Translations under genes and position numbers: made by a program
Shown here: in pieces, positions 44,657 to 51,060 of the stretch
How the letters are laid out: each line of letters begins with the position of its first letter
Position numbering within the stretch: position 1 is the first letter of the stretch
The notes under the pieces: generated by a model
Databases searched by the model: none
The model's input: the letters and a program-made list of their open reading frames with translations, nothing else
What the model was told of the DNA's origin: nothing
Assembly (NCBI GenBank): GCA_017617235.1
Contig: JAFZWQ010000048.1
Span: 1 to 51,060, forward strand
Direction: 5' to 3'
Length of the DNA stretch: 51,060 bases
From: Bacteroidaceae bacterium
GTDB taxonomy: Bacteria; Bacteroidota; Bacteroidia; Bacteroidales; Bacteroidaceae

Positions 44657-44688
44657 CAAAGGTACGAATAAGTGAGTAAAAAAGCAAA
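44657..44688 (-). promoter_or_regulatory. rplY promoter in repeat copy 4 (TTTG-N20-TACCTTTG)
   Basis: TTTG (44685-44688), 20 nt, TACCTTTG (44657-44664) on the minus strand. The block 44657-44709 is close to the first 53 nt of the copy at 3255. Confidence 0.8.
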
Positions 44689-44726
44689 TTTATTTGCAAT
44701 TTTTTGACTCCTAACTCGTCGCTATA

Positions 44727-45068
44727 TTAAAAGTCCAAGTCGATTTTGATTTCTGCATCCTCGATTTCGGGACGAGGCTCGGATTTTCCCTGCTCCTGTT
44801 CGATGAAATCGATAGCTTCAGCCATGCAGGACTTGAACTTCTCGAAATCCTCTCTATAAAGGAATATCTTGTGCTTCTCGAAATTAACTTTCGGGTTGAT
44901 GGGATCGTTGCTTTCCACCACTTTCTTGCTCTCGGTAATTGCCAAGTACAATTCATCCTTGCGGTTACGCTTTACATCGACGTAATAAATGCGTTTTCCG
45001 GCCTTAATCGTACGGGAAAAAACGATGTCCCGTTCCTTACTCTCATCTGTTTTCTTAAAGTCTTCCAT
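44727..45068 (-). CDS. DUF3276 protein (PUR-alpha-like nucleic-acid-binding)
   Basis: Bacteroidetes family with a PUR-alpha-like fold, related to the single-strand nucleic-acid-binding protein BpuR of Borrelia. Visible blocks: IVFSRTIKAGKRIYYVDVKRNRKDE, LYLAITESKKV, KHKIFLYREDFEKF. 113 residues with an acidic tail. It is monocistronic, divergent from nusB, with a promoter at 45103-45134. Role probably RNA- or DNA-binding; target unknown. Confidence 0.85.
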   Translation of the reverse strand: MEDFKKTDESKERDIVFSRTIKAGKRIYYVDVKRNRKDELYLAITESKKVVESNDPINPKVNFEKHKIFLYREDFEKFKSCMAEAIDFIEQEQGKSEPRPEIEDAEIKIDLDF

Positions 45069-45102
45069 AACTGTTAGTGATAAATATTACGCTAATCGGC
45101 TT

Positions 45103-45134
45103 CAAAATTGCATCTATTTTTCATAACTACCAAA
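45103..45134 (-). promoter_or_regulatory. DUF3276 gene promoter (TTTG-N20-CAATTTTG)
   Basis: TTTG (45131-45134), 20 nt, CAATTTTG (45103-45110) on the minus strand; one mismatch to TAnnTTTG. Confidence 0.6.
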
Positions 45135-45174
45135 AAAAATGGGCATAAATTGCAATTCTTTAGCATAAAATGCC

Positions 45175-45182
45175 TAATTTTG
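45175..45182 (+). promoter_or_regulatory. nusB -7 box (TAATTTTG)
   Basis: TAATTTTG 37 nt before the nusB ATG; a TTG at 45150-45152 is 22 nt upstream, slightly long spacing. Confidence 0.6.
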
Positions 45183-45219
45183 TGCCACAAAACGATAAGC
45201 ATCAAGCATTCTTTGAAAT

Positions 45220-46143
45220 ATGATTAACCGCGAACTGATTCGAATTAAGGTAGTTCAACTCGTTTACGCCTACTATAATAATGAAGGAAAAACGTTGGAA
45301 ACTGCAGAAAAAGAATTCCTATTCAGCCTGGACAAGGCCTATGAGTTGTACCACACTTTGCTTTTGCTCATGGTCAGCATTACGCACATCGCACGTCGCA
45401 CAGTCGAGATGCAGCAGAGCAGGGCAAGACGCCTACACGTGAAGGAGGATATTCCCACCAAGTTCGTAGACAACCAATTCATTGAACAACTGAGTAAAAA
45501 CGAACAGCTGCGTGCGTTCCAGGAGAAAGAGAACACCATCTGGAGCGACGATGAGGAGTTTTTGCGTCAATTGTATAAAAAAATTACCGAACAGGAGTTT
45601 TATCAGGAATACATTCGCAAGGCCGGAAACAGTTACGAGGACGACCGCGAGGTGTGGCGCAAGATATACCGTAACCTGCTGTGTAACAATGATGAATTGG
45701 ATGAGCTGCTGGAGGAACGTAGCCTGTATTGGAACGACGACAAGACGATTGTGGACACGTTCGTCCTGAAGACCATACGCCAATTTGGAGAGGGTGAGGA
45801 AAGTCAGCAGTTGCTGCCGGAATTCAAAGACGAAGAGGACCTGCGTTTTGCAAAGGTTCTTTTCCGTACAGCCATCAACAACGAAGAAACTTTCCGCACA
45901 CTGATTAAGGGACAGACACGCAACTGGGATATGGAGCGCATAGCCCTCATGGACTTGCTCATCATGCAGGTGGCACTGGCCGAAATCACCTCGTTCCCCG
46001 AGATTCCTCTGAGCGTGTCGATTAACGAATATGTGGAAATCGCTAAGATGTACAGCACACCACGAAGCGGAAGCTATATCAACGGTATGCTCGACACCAT
46101 TGCAAAGCGACTCATCGCTGAGAACAAAATTGAGAAAATGTAA
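45220..46143 (+). CDS. nusB: transcription antitermination factor NusB, long form
   Basis: Binds boxA RNA with NusE (S10) in rRNA antitermination. The C-terminal half carries the NusB fold: NWDMERIALMDLLIMQVALAEI, FPEIPLSVSINEYVEIAKMYSTPRSGSYINGMLDTIAKRL. The first about 160 residues are an extra helical domain that replaces part of the usual N-terminus and is typical of Bacteroidetes. 307 residues. First gene of nusB-yajC-ybbR-coaE-DUF5606. Confidence 0.93.
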   Translation: MINRELIRIKVVQLVYAYYNNEGKTLETAEKEFLFSLDKAYELYHTLLLLMVSITHIARRTVEMQQSRARRLHVKEDIPTKFVDNQFIEQLSKNEQLRAFQEKENTIWSDDEEFLRQLYKKITEQEFYQEYIRKAGNSYEDDREVWRKIYRNLLCNNDELDELLEERSLYWNDDKTIVDTFVLKTIRQFGEGEESQQLLPEFKDEEDLRFAKVLFRTAINNEETFRTLIKGQTRNWDMERIALMDLLIMQVALAEITSFPEIPLSVSINEYVEIAKMYSTPRSGSYINGMLDTIAKRLIAENKIEKM

Positions 46144-46161
46144 TAAATTCAATAAAATAAT

Positions 46162-46491
46162 ATGATTATGAACACAATGTTTATTCTACTTCAGGCTACT
46201 GCTAATGGTCAACAAGGTGGCATGTCTTTCATCATCATGATGGTTATCATCTTTGCCATCATGTGGTTCTTTATGATTCGTCCCCAGCAGAAGAAGCAGA
46301 AGGAGATACAGAACTTCCGCAATTCCATTACGGTGGGAAGTTCTATTGTAACCGCCGGTGGTCTGTATGGTACGGTTAAGTCCATCGATGATACTGACAA
46401 CACCCTGATGGTGGAAATTGCCCACGATGTTAGGGTGAAGGTTGACCGCAACTCGGTTTATGCTACTGCCCCTGTAAACGACAAGGCTTAA
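46162..46491 (+). CDS. yajC: preprotein translocase subunit YajC
   Basis: Small SecDF-associated membrane protein. One transmembrane helix (about residues 21-39, MSFIIMMVIIFAIMWFFMI) followed by RPQQKKQKEIQNFRNSI and SIVTAGGLYGTVKSIDDTDNTLMVEIA, the YajC signature. 109 residues. The ATG at 46168 is an equally possible start. It lies 18 nt after nusB. Confidence 0.94.
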   Translation: MIMNTMFILLQATANGQQGGMSFIIMMVIIFAIMWFFMIRPQQKKQKEIQNFRNSITVGSSIVTAGGLYGTVKSIDDTDNTLMVEIAHDVRVKVDRNSVYATAPVNDKA

Positions 46492-46503
46492 TTCTCCTTT
46501 GAC

Positions 46504-47517
46504 ATGAAGGCAGACCAGTATCGGATGAAGAGCATGTGGAAGAGAATCAAGGGATTCCTGCTTGGAGCCATGAGTCAGGAATTCTTCATTTTCCTCTTCT
46601 TCTTGTTTCTGTCATCTGGATTCTGGCTGTTGCAGGCACTCGACGAAACCTTCGAGGCGGAGGTCGAGATACCATTGGAACTGGTGGATGTGCCTGACGA
46701 TGTGGTAATTACGTCGCCGCTGCCCGAACAAATCAACGTTATTGTCAAGGACAAGGGCACCTCACTCTTCCGCTATTGGCGGCACAAGGTGAAGCCCATA
46801 CAGATATCCTTCGAGGACTACAGCAATGGTGCAAGTAGCGGTATGGTGCGTATCCTGCAATCTGATGTGCAGAAGGCAGCTCAGTCGCATCTCTTTTCCA
46901 CTTCGCGCATACAAGGCATAAAGCCCGACACCCTGGAATTCTTCTTCAATCACGGGCGGCATTCCACCGTTCCCGTTGCTGTTGTGGGCAAAGTCGAGAC
47001 AAATCCGCGTTTCTATCTCCTCGACCTGCATACCCAACCTTCTGACGTGCGTGTATTCGCTACATCACAGGTATTGGACACGCTGACGGCTGTTTGCACA
47101 ATGCCTGTCAACCTGAAGGATTTGCAGGAGAACACCAGCGTGGAGGTCGACCTGAAACCCATTCGAGGTGCAAAGATAGAACCCTCGAAGGTTACGCTCA
47201 TGGCAACGGTCGATGTCTATATGGAGGATACCGTAGTGGTGCCTGTGGTTTCCTTGAATTTCCCTGCAGACAAACAGTTGCGTACCTTCCCTTCGACGGT
47301 GAAGATTACTTACACGGTGGGTTATGCTCGCAGCAAGGATGTGTCGCACAAGAATTTCGTTTCCGTCATCACTTACGAAGATGTCCTCGCTCTGAGGGAA
47401 AAGGGTGCCTCAAAGATTCCCGTCCGTCTGAAGACGATTCCCGAAGGGGTGACCAACGTGAGAATCGAACCTAGCGAACTCGACTATTTGGTGGAAACGG
47501 TTAGTGACGAAGAATAG
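46504..47517 (+). CDS. YbbR-domain protein (CdaR-like)
   Basis: Single N-terminal membrane helix (about 25-43, EFFIFLFFLFLSSGFWLLQAL) followed by extracytoplasmic YbbR repeats: FEAEVEIPLELVDVPDDVVITSPLPEQINVIVKDKG, then FYLLDLHTQPSDVRVFAT and KLVD-like strands. In Firmicutes such proteins regulate the diadenylate cyclase CdaA; no cyclase is adjacent here, so the role is open. It lies 12 nt after yajC and 3 nt before coaE. Confidence 0.85.
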   Translation: MKADQYRMKSMWKRIKGFLLGAMSQEFFIFLFFLFLSSGFWLLQALDETFEAEVEIPLELVDVPDDVVITSPLPEQINVIVKDKGTSLFRYWRHKVKPIQISFEDYSNGASSGMVRILQSDVQKAAQSHLFSTSRIQGIKPDTLEFFFNHGRHSTVPVAVVGKVETNPRFYLLDLHTQPSDVRVFATSQVLDTLTAVCTMPVNLKDLQENTSVEVDLKPIRGAKIEPSKVTLMATVDVYMEDTVVVPVVSLNFPADKQLRTFPSTVKITYTVGYARSKDVSHKNFVSVITYEDVLALREKGASKIPVRLKTIPEGVTNVRIEPSELDYLVETVSDEE

Positions 47518-47520
47518 ACG

Positions 47521-48102
47521 ATGGTTCGATTGGGCATTACGGGTGGTATTGGAAGCGGCAAGTCGTATGTCTGCCGCATGCTGGAGCAGGAGTTTGATGT
47601 TCCCGTATACAATTGCGATATCAATGCACGCATCATCACCTATACAGATTACGAGGTGATGCAACAGCTAACAGGCTTGCTTCCAGGACTCTATGACAAA
47701 GACGGCGAGTTGGACAAATCGATGCTGGCCCATTATCTCTTTGCTTCGGAAGAGAATGCAGCAAAGGTGAATGCCATCGTTCATCCGGCTGTGAAACGTG
47801 ATTTCCGAAAGTGGGTCGAGTTGCGCAGCGACAGGAAACTGCTGGTGGTGGAAAGTGCCATTCTGTACGAGAGCCATTTCGATACGGAAGTCGATAGCGT
47901 CCTTTTCGTGGATGCCCCATTGGAGGTGCGCATCCAACGGGTTCAGGAACGCGACGGCCTTTCCGAAGAGGAAATACGCAGACGCATCGCCTTGCAGCAA
48001 ACAGAACAGGCACGTGGACTTGCCGATTTCTGTCTCGTAAACGACGGTCAAACCGACATCCGTTCCCAACTCAACGAAATACTTAAATCACTAAATCATT
48101 AA
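47521..48102 (+). CDS. coaE: dephospho-CoA kinase
   Basis: Last step of CoA synthesis. P-loop GITGGIGSGKSYVCRML at the N-terminus, DADxxxH-like CDINARIITYT, LLVVESAILYESHF and VDAPLEVRIQRVQERDGLSEEEIRRRI. 193 residues is normal. The stop and last codons (LKSLNH) lie in an octamer array that fills the gap to the next gene. Confidence 0.95.
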   Translation: MVRLGITGGIGSGKSYVCRMLEQEFDVPVYNCDINARIITYTDYEVMQQLTGLLPGLYDKDGELDKSMLAHYLFASEENAAKVNAIVHPAVKRDFRKWVELRSDRKLLVVESAILYESHFDTEVDSVLFVDAPLEVRIQRVQERDGLSEEEIRRRIALQQTEQARGLADFCLVNDGQTDIRSQLNEILKSLNH

Positions 48103-48120
48103 ATTCTAAAATAATACATT
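48081..48120 (+). repeat. octamer array across the coaE stop codon
   Basis: ACTTAAAT, CACTAAAT, CATTAAAT, TCTAAAAT, AATACATT: five 8-nt units running to the next ATG. The coaE TAA (48100-48102) is inside. Confidence 0.65.
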
Positions 48121-48561
48121 ATGCTGAAAACGATTTTAGCCATTTCCGGCAAACCAGGACTTTACAAACTCGTATCTCGTGGCAACCGCAGTCTCATCGT
48201 AGAGACGTTGGATGCCAGTCACAAGCGTCAGCCTGCATTCGGCACCGACCGCATCATCTCGCTGGCAGACATCGCTATGTATACCGACGAGGAGGAAGTG
48301 CCCTTGCGTCAGGTGCTTACCAACATTAAGGAACGCGAAAAGGGTGCTGTCGTATCATCCATTGATATCAAGACGGCCACCAAGGACCAGCTCTTCGACT
48401 TTATGGGAGAGGTGCTTCCTACGTTCGACCGCGACCGTGTGCATGCCTCGGATGTCAAGAAACTCATCCAGTGGTACAACATCCTGATTGAGAACGGTAT
48501 TACAGACTTTGCCGAAGACCTTCAGGAAACCGAAGGCGATAACGTCGATAACCGCAAGTAA
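48121..48561 (+). CDS. DUF5606 protein
   Basis: Conserved Bacteroidetes protein of 146 residues, beginning LKTILAISGKPGLYKLVSRGNRSLIVETLD, with helical segments IDIKTATKDQLFDFMGEVLPTFDRDRV and DVKKLIQWYNILIENGI. No catalytic motif. Unknown function; its place after coaE is common in this group. Cytoplasmic by sequence. Confidence 0.82.
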   Translation: MLKTILAISGKPGLYKLVSRGNRSLIVETLDASHKRQPAFGTDRIISLADIAMYTDEEEVPLRQVLTNIKEREKGAVVSSIDIKTATKDQLFDFMGEVLPTFDRDRVHASDVKKLIQWYNILIENGITDFAEDLQETEGDNVDNRK

Positions 48562-48582
48562 GAGCGTTGCGTCGTTTCCGAC

Positions 48583-48601
48583 TGTGCCATAGTATGGCAC
48601 A
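48583..48601. terminator. 8-bp hairpin between DUF5606 and chrA genes
   Basis: TGTGCCAT (48583-48590), loop AGT, ATGGCACA (48594-48601). No T tract on either side, so its role as terminator is uncertain; it lies between converging genes. Confidence 0.45.
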
Positions 48602-48625
48602 ACCTGTAAGGATGCGTCGCTAACG

Positions 48626-49204
48626 TCAGAACAATATGAGTCCCGCCACGCCGCAAAGTAAAATGACGTGGATGGGACTTATTTTATAGACCTTCGTCGA
48701 GATGAAGGCGAAGAAGAAAAGTCCCACACTTATCCAGAACTGCCAGGGACATTCGCTGGGCGTAGAGAAGTTCTCAGGTGTCATCAGGCACAGCGAAGCG
48801 GCTGCCAGCAAACCTACAACGGCAGGTCGGAGTCCCGAAAACACATTTTCCACCACGGGATGGTTCTTGTATTTCATCAGGAAGCGGCTAATCAGAATCA
48901 TCAGTATGAACGAGGGCAGTACTACGGCGAAGGTGGATACGGCACTGCCCAACACACCCCAATACCAGGCATGTCCGGCGTTCGTAATAGCCGTGTATCC
49001 CACATAGGTTGCCGAGTTAATGCCGATGGGGCCGGGGGTCATCTGACTGACAGCTACGATGTCCGTAAACTGTCCCATCGTCATCCAATGGTAATGACTC
49101 ACTACCTCGCCCTGAATCATCGAAATCATGGCGTACCCCCCACCGAATCCGAAGAGGCCAATCTGGAAGAATGTCCAGAATAGTAGAAACAATGTGGCTA
49201 TCAT
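48626..49204 (-). CDS. chrA: chromate transporter family protein, second half (ChrA type)
   Basis: Short-chain CHR protein of 192 residues with FFQIGLFGFGGGYAMISMIQGEVV and SQMTPGPIGINSATYVGY, the hallmark motifs of the family. About five or six membrane helices. It overlaps the first-half gene by 4 nt. CHR proteins export chromate in some bacteria; in others the substrate is unknown. Confidence 0.85.
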   Translation of the reverse strand: MIATLFLLFWTFFQIGLFGFGGGYAMISMIQGEVVSHYHWMTMGQFTDIVAVSQMTPGPIGINSATYVGYTAITNAGHAWYWGVLGSAVSTFAVVLPSFILMILISRFLMKYKNHPVVENVFSGLRPAVVGLLAAASLCLMTPENFSTPSECPWQFWISVGLFFFAFISTKVYKISPIHVILLCGVAGLILF

Positions 49205-49743
49205 AACTTATCCTCCTTGATTTGTCCGTAAACGTATCCGCCTGCACCTGCCAACAGTATCACATAGATTGGGCTGAAGCCTAGCAACCATATCAGAGCT
49301 GTTGCAGCTACGGGAATCCAAATGTTGTAGCGACTGATTTTTGCCATCTGTGCCATCTTGAAGACGGGAGCAGCAATCAGCGCCACTACAGCGGGACGTA
49401 TGCCTCGGAATATGCGTTCAACATAAATGTTTTCGCGGAATTGTTGGAACACCAGTGCGATAGCCAGAATGATGAGGAAGGAGGGTAGGGCCGTACCTAA
49501 CGTGGTCACCACAGCTCCCCATTTCCCCCTCAGCTTGTAGCCAATGAAGATGCCGATGTTGATGGCGAAGATGCCTGGGCATGACTGTGCCACAGCTATC
49601 AGGTCGAGCAGTTCCTCGCGCCCAATCCATTTCTTCTCGTCCACCACTTTCGCTTCGATAAGCGGAATCATGGCATATCCGCCACCAATGGTGAACAGGC
49701 CGATGCGGAAGAATGTACTAAACAAATTCCAATAGATATTCAT
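49201..49743 (-). CDS. chrA: chromate transporter family protein, first half (ChrA type)
   Basis: Companion CHR half with FFRIGLFTIGGGYAMIPLIEAKVV and SCPGIFAINIGIFIGYKLRG. I chose the ATG at 49743 (MNIYWNLFSTFFRIG, 180 aa) because it matches the family start; the open frame extends 25 codons into a nonamer repeat and beyond into purL. Both halves are needed for an antiparallel heterodimer. The gene overlaps the next half by 4 nt. Confidence 0.85.
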   Translation of the reverse strand: MNIYWNLFSTFFRIGLFTIGGGYAMIPLIEAKVVDEKKWIGREELLDLIAVAQSCPGIFAINIGIFIGYKLRGKWGAVVTTLGTALPSFLIILAIALVFQQFRENIYVERIFRGIRPAVVALIAAPVFKMAQMAKISRYNIWIPVAATALIWLLGFSPIYVILLAGAGGYVYGQIKEDKL

Positions 49744-49747
49744 AGGG

Positions 49748-49774
49748 CTAATGGGACCAATAGGCCTAATGGGC
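49748..49774 (-). repeat. nonamer array at the purL/chrA junction
   Basis: CTAATGGGA, CCAATAGGC, CTAATGGGC on the plus strand. The purL TAG stop (49766-49768) and its last few residues (HVAH) are encoded by the array or its edge. Confidence 0.65.
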
Positions 49775-51060
49775 AACATGTGCTTCAACCCACTTTCTTG
49801 CGTTGACGAAGGCCTCAATCCAAGGTGTCACCTCGTCGTTGCGGCGATCAGCGGGATACCATGCGTTCTGCCAGGGGAATACGGCACGCTCCAGGTGAGG
49901 CATCATGCAGAGATGACGACCATCAGCAGAGCAGATACCTGCTACGTTGTAGTCAGAGCCGTTGGGATTAGCGGGATAACCAGCGTAGTTGTACTTAGCA
50001 ATCACGTTGTAGGCACTCTCTGCCTCAGGCAATGAGAACTTACCCTCTCCGTGAGCCACCCAAAGGCCGAGTTTATTTCCGCTCAGGCTTCCGAACATCA
50101 CAGAGTTGTTCTGAGGAATGCTCAAGCAGATGAACTCACTCTCGAACTTGTGAGAGTCGTTGTGCAACATCTTAGCACCCTTAGCGCCTGTGAGTCCAAG
50201 CTCAACCATCAGCTGACAACCGTTACAGATACCCAGTGAAAGGGTGTCCTTGCGGGCATAGAACTTATCGAGGGCCTCCTTAGCCTTGGGGTTGAAGAGG
50301 AAGGCACCAGCCCAACCCTTAGCAGAACCAAGTACGTCGGAGTTAGAGAATCCACCACAGAACACAATCATATTGATGTCCTCGAGGGTCTCGCGACCAG
50401 AAATCAGGTCGGTCATCATCACGTCCTTCACATCGAAGCCTGCCAGATACAAGCAGTAAGCCATCTCGCGCTCACCATTAGTACCCTTCTCACGAATGAT
50501 AGCGGCCTTCACGCCAGTCTTCTCGCGACGATCGGCAGAGATACCATACTGTGCCAACTTACCAGTGAAGTCCTTGTTGAACTTCATCTCCAGAGGCTGC
50601 TTCTTGTAGTTCTCAAAGCGCTCCTTAGCCTTGCCATTGAAGCTCTGCTTGCGGTCCAGGAGATATGAAGTCTTATACCAAACATCACGCAGAACGTCGA
50701 TGTCGAAGGATAGACTAGAGGTACTAGAATCTCTAGAATTTCTAGGATAAATAACCTCGATGGTGCGGGCATCCTCTACAGGATAACCAATCTTAGCGTA
50801 GCCTACGCCCTGCTCCTCCATGAAGTCCTTGAACTCCTCCTTGTATTGGTCGCTTACCTCGATAACCACACCAGGATTCTCAGCGAACAGAGCTTTTACA
50901 ATGTCGCCATCCTTGCAGATGTCGTGCAGGTTGATGTGCATACCGCCCTTGGTGTTAGCAAAGCACATCTCGAGCAGAGTAGTGATCAGACCACCTGCAG
51001 AGATATCGTGACCAGCCAGAATCCAACCCTTCTCAATCATCTGCTGTACGGTCATGAAGG
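49766..51060 (-). CDS. purL: phosphoribosylformylglycinamidine synthase, 3' part (cut by window edge)
   Basis: C-terminal about 430 residues of the large single-chain PurL (about 1230 residues in total); the 5' part lies beyond the window. Visible are the end of the AIR-synthase-like domain (GHDISAGGLITTLLEMCFAN) and the glutamine amidotransferase domain with IVFCGGFSNSD, the nucleophile in LGICNGCQLM, SHKFESEF and the closing MPHLERAVFPWQNAW. Glutamine amide is transferred to FGAR in purine synthesis. Residues encoded by 50715-50750 come from an in-frame nonamer array just before FDIDVLRDVWYKTSYLLD. Confidence 0.95.
   Translation of the reverse strand, partial: FMTVQQMIEKGWILAGHDISAGGLITTLLEMCFANTKGGMHINLHDICKDGDIVKALFAENPGVVIEVSDQYKEEFKDFMEEQGVGYAKIGYPVEDARTIEVIYPRNSRDSSTSSLSFDIDVLRDVWYKTSYLLDRKQSFNGKAKERFENYKKQPLEMKFNKDFTGKLAQYGISADRREKTGVKAAIIREKGTNGEREMAYCLYLAGFDVKDVMMTDLISGRETLEDINMIVFCGGFSNSDVLGSAKGWAGAFLFNPKAKEALDKFYARKDTLSLGICNGCQLMVELGLTGAKGAKMLHNDSHKFESEFICLSIPQNNSVMFGSLSGNKLGLWVAHGEGKFSLPEAESAYNVIAKYNYAGYPANPNGSDYNVAGICSADGRHLCMMPHLERAVFPWQNAWYPADRRNDEVTPWIEAFVNARKWVEAHVAH
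50715..50750 (-). repeat. in-frame nonamer array inside purL
   Basis: Plus strand: CTAGAGGTA, CTAGAATCT, CTAGAATTT, CTAGGATAA. Read on the minus strand it gives the tripeptide-like series PR, NSR, DSS, TSS between VIY and LSFDID. Confidence 0.75.

Noticed and set aside
49766-51060. purL as a truncated pseudogene
   Set aside because: The frame runs open through the window edge; the missing 5' part is simply outside the window.

Overview
The window reads as chromosomal DNA of a Bacteroidales bacterium, most likely a Prevotella-type (Prevotellaceae) organism. The reasons are the TAnnTTTG -7 promoter boxes (often with TTTG 20 nt upstream), the lack of Shine-Dalgarno sites, and several families typical of this phylum: DUF3276, DUF5606, DUF4468, the PF14121-type putative porin, a 307-residue NusB, S37 peptidase, and GH92/GH2 glycosidases with signal peptides. 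No rRNA, tRNA, integrase, transposase or CRISPR array was seen.

Layout. 1-4.4 kb: conserved hypothetical protein, GH25 lysozyme, RNase G preceded by a 29-residue basic protein, and divergent mutY. 4.4-16.7 kb (minus strand): S37-type peptidase lipoprotein; an operon with DUF4468 protein, TPR protein, 2-oxoacid:ferredoxin oxidoreductase (ferredoxin, alpha, small membrane protein, beta, gamma) and a putative porin; then a TolC-MacA-MacB type efflux operon with tandem repeated promoters. 16.9-24.7 kb (plus): ribE and a HAD phosphatase; aspS, a tandem esterase and a GH2 beta-galactosidase. 24.8-34.7 kb: accessory DNA with secreted proteins of unknown role, a MORN/Sel1 protein, an orphan MNT nucleotidyltransferase beside a HEPN remnant, a repeat-rich stretch, two unknown proteins, a primase-helicase-like protein (VirE-N/DUF3987), a strong candidate structured RNA and a small secreted protein. 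34.9-37.8 kb (minus): TIR-like protein, M18 aminopeptidase, queD and queE. 37.8-51 kb: GH92 mannosidase, RluA-type pseudouridine synthase, DUF1573 and DUF2264 proteins, pth-rplY, DUF3276, nusB-yajC-ybbR-coaE-DUF5606, paired ChrA halves and the 3' part of purL, cut by the window edge.

The most striking signal is not a gene. Many gene junctions carry short degenerate tandem arrays with a strict 7, 8 or 9 nt period, different in sequence at each site. Some sit inside coding sequence: two heptamer arrays in the beta-galactosidase, a nonamer array that encodes the whole N-terminus of the HAD phosphatase, and a nonamer array in PurL. At several minus-strand junctions the array is joined to a C-rich hairpin as a composite cassette. 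Other points worth attention are a 75-bp promoter-bearing repeat used at three loci, the candidate ncRNA near 33.7-33.97 kb with its own promoter and at least six helices, a second structured element near 28.3-28.5 kb, the decayed HEPN-MNT pair, and a TIR-like protein with Gln where the catalytic Glu would be expected.
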